A stretch of 64,000 bases of DNA. It comes from Valencia hispanica (lineage: Eukaryota > Chordata > Actinopteri > Cyprinodontiformes > Valenciidae). Numbering within the stretch: position 1 is the stretch's first letter; the number at the start of each line of letters is the position of its first letter. Positions 62,542 to 64,000 of this stretch are shown here, one piece after another. Made by a program: the position numbers and the translations under genes. The notes under the pieces were generated by a model. It saw nothing but the letters and a program-made list of their open reading frames with translations. It did not search any database and had not been told where the DNA came from. The stretch spans positions 34,772,298 to 34,836,297 of the forward strand of contig OY747705.1 in the NCBI GenBank assembly GCA_963556495.2, in the 5' to 3' direction.

Positions 62542-63318
62542 TGTTAGAATGGCCTTTGGCGGCTGGAATGAACAGGAGAACTGAGGCAGGAGAACAGTGC
62601 AGACCAACCGGGTGTTTATTTCCAACATTGAAAGTGACATGACAAACAAAGTAAAATCCCCATTCAGTAGGTGTGGTCTCAGCAGTAGCTCACATGATTC
62701 CACAGAAAGAGGGCCCTCATGAGCTAGACTGACAGCCTTTTATAGTCTACTCCCACTTAACAGACATACCAAAACAAGGTTAATGAAGAAAGATACAAGT
62801 TATACATATTTACAAATCATCAATCATCATTATCCAGAATCTCCAATGTACAATAATTTAACATTAGAACATATAAAAGCATACATCAAATTCCAGAGTT
62901 AAATATACAATAATGCAAAAAGAGCTAAATTTACTCCACCCCCCTATCCAATCAGAACTTGGTTTCTTCCGGAACCTTTAAAAGGATGTTTGGGTTCCCC
63001 TGGGAATCTTTTAGCCTGAACACCTCAAGACAAAAGGTAAGTGTTCTGCACCTCATGTTCACCAAACTAAACTCAGTATACTACAAATTAATTTCCAAAG
63101 ATTAGTAAGATATTACTTGTTGCCTTTTAAAGTTACCAAGCTCACACCTTGTTTGTTTTGTCTACAGGGCAGGTCTCCAGCAGCACCAGCCGAGAAGCAA
63201 CCTCCCCAGCACACTCACAAACAGCAACAATAAAATGTTCACATCCTTAATGGTGTCAATTTTACTTCTTTAAACATTCAAACAACATCACATACAAGTA
63301 ATGAAGACCTTCATTACA
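62542..63318 (-). mobile_element. 3' LTR of a Gypsy-like retrotransposon
   Basis: On the minus strand it runs TGTAATGAAGG to CATTCTAACA, with TG/CA ends and a length of 777 bp. It lies directly against a polypurine tract on the pol side, as a 3' LTR must. On the minus strand TATAAAA is at 62739-62733 and AATAAA at 62618-62613, which places U3, R and U5 in a sensible order. The plus strand shows a separate TATA-like/splice/polyA set (see findings). Confidence 0.85.
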
Positions 63319-63337
63319 TTTCCTCCCCCCTCTCTTC
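63319..63337 (-). other. Polypurine tract of the LTR element
   Basis: The minus strand reads GAAGAGAGGGGGGAGGAAA directly before the LTR TG, the usual plus-strand priming site in reverse transcription. Confidence 0.8.
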
Positions 63338-63351
63338 AAGTGCACAGTACC

Positions 63352-64000
63352 TCAATTTCCCGGAATCCTAGACAGACAGTCAGCCACATTGTTGGTTTTC
63401 CCTGCCTTGTAGTGGATTGTAAAGTTGTAGGGCTGCAGGGACAGGTACCATCCAGCGATCCGTGTGTTGGCATCCTTCATCCGATGTAACCATTGGAGAG
63501 CTCTGTGATCAGTTTCCAAAAAGAAATGCCTTCCTAACAGATAGTACCTTAATGATTCAATAGCCCACCTAATTGCTAGACATTCTTTTTCCACAGTAGA
63601 ATATCTCATCTCCCTGTCTAGAAGCTTGCGGCTGAGAAATGCCAAAGGCTTCCTTTCTCCATTTTCCTCCTGCAATAACACTGCTCCAAGTCCAACTCCA
63701 GAAGCATCTGTCTGCAGTATAAAGGGCTTCTCAAAATCTGGAGTATGCAACACAGAGTCTATGCAGATGGCCTTTTTAAGATCTTCAAAAGCTCTGCTGC
63801 ATTCCTCAGTCCATTGGATTTTATTGGGGGACTTACCCTTTGTCAGATTGTTCAACACTGCTGAGCGTTCTGCAAAATGAGGAATAAACTTTCTATACCA
63901 TCCTACAAGGCCCAAGAAGCTTTTCACCTTCTTCTTAGTGGTAGGTATAGGGAATGAATGAACAGCATCCACCTTCCCCACCTGAGGTCTAATCTTGCCA
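63352..64000 (-). CDS. Pol fragment: reverse transcriptase end and RNase H (Ty3/Gypsy type), partial
   Basis: Open to the window edge. The first part is the RT thumb and connection (SFLGLVGWYRKFIPHFAERS, typical of Ty3/Gypsy). RNase H follows with its catalytic acidic residues: LQTDASGVGLGAVLLQ (Asp), YSTVEKECLAIRWAI (Glu) and LETDHRALQWL (Asp), ending ADCLSRIPGN and a TGA stop. Only about 30 bases separate the stop from the LTR, so no integrase follows. The same frame continues past the GTG at 63981 to position 64000, so the N-terminal part of pol lies outside. It looks intact as far as seen. Gypsy elements usually place integrase after RNase H; Gmr1-like elements do not. Confidence 0.85.
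   Translation of the reverse strand, partial: GKIRPQVGKVDAVHSFPIPTTKKKVKSFLGLVGWYRKFIPHFAERSAVLNNLTKGKSPNKIQWTEECSRAFEDLKKAICIDSVLHTPDFEKPFILQTDASGVGLGAVLLQEENGERKPLAFLSRKLLDREMRYSTVEKECLAIRWAIESLRYYLLGRHFFLETDHRALQWLHRMKDANTRIAGWYLSLQPYNFTIHYKAGKTNNVADCLSRIPGN

Overview
The window reads as teleost fish nuclear DNA. It is AT-rich, has spliced genes with GT-AG introns, and is packed with repeats typical of bony fish (Tc1/mariner, hAT, L2/CR1-type LINEs, tRNA-derived SINEs, a Gypsy-like LTR element). No bacterial-style operons, CRISPR arrays or rRNA were seen.

Two protein-coding genes are secure, both on the minus strand. The first is nucleolin (ncl): 16 coding exons between 9510 and 3209, 718 residues, with acidic/basic N-terminal modules, four RRMs and an RGG tail. 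Its introns host box C/D RNAs matching SNORD82 and SNORD20, and two related structured RNAs resembling the H/ACA RNA SNORA75 (U23), one of them in an extra intron. The second is a C-type natriuretic peptide precursor (nppc, CNP-4-like): 121 residues in two coding exons (20604-20512 and 19592-19320), with a TATA box and CRE-like site upstream and a probable third, non-coding exon at 17735. NCL and NPPC are also neighbours on human 2q37, so the linkage looks ancient.

Layout: 1-783 Tc1 remnant; 3.2-9.7 kb ncl; 11-12.1 kb and 13.6-15.6 kb degraded Tc1 elements, the second carrying a nested hAT insertion; 16.7-20.8 kb nppc; 23.2-28.3 kb a near full-length L2/CR1-type LINE with an intact esterase-type ORF1 and a broken ORF2; 29-29.4 kb a Tc1 fragment; 32.9-35.6 kb a Tc1 element split by a second LINE; 36.7-49 kb microsatellite, SINE, hAT, TTAA-flanked and other short repeats, plus one unidentified exon-like block at 45.8-46.1 kb; 52-59 kb SINEs, a retrovirus-type LTR with a primer-binding site, and a LINE reverse-transcriptase fragment; 61.1-62.5 kb a segment with 19-bp terminal inverted repeats; 62.5-64 kb the 3' part of a Gypsy-like retrotransposon whose pol ends with RNase H directly before the polypurine tract. 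That fits the unusual Gmr1-type domain order.

Apart from ncl and nppc, most of the window is decayed mobile DNA. Repeat names rest on recalled family consensus sequences and visible termini, not on a database search.
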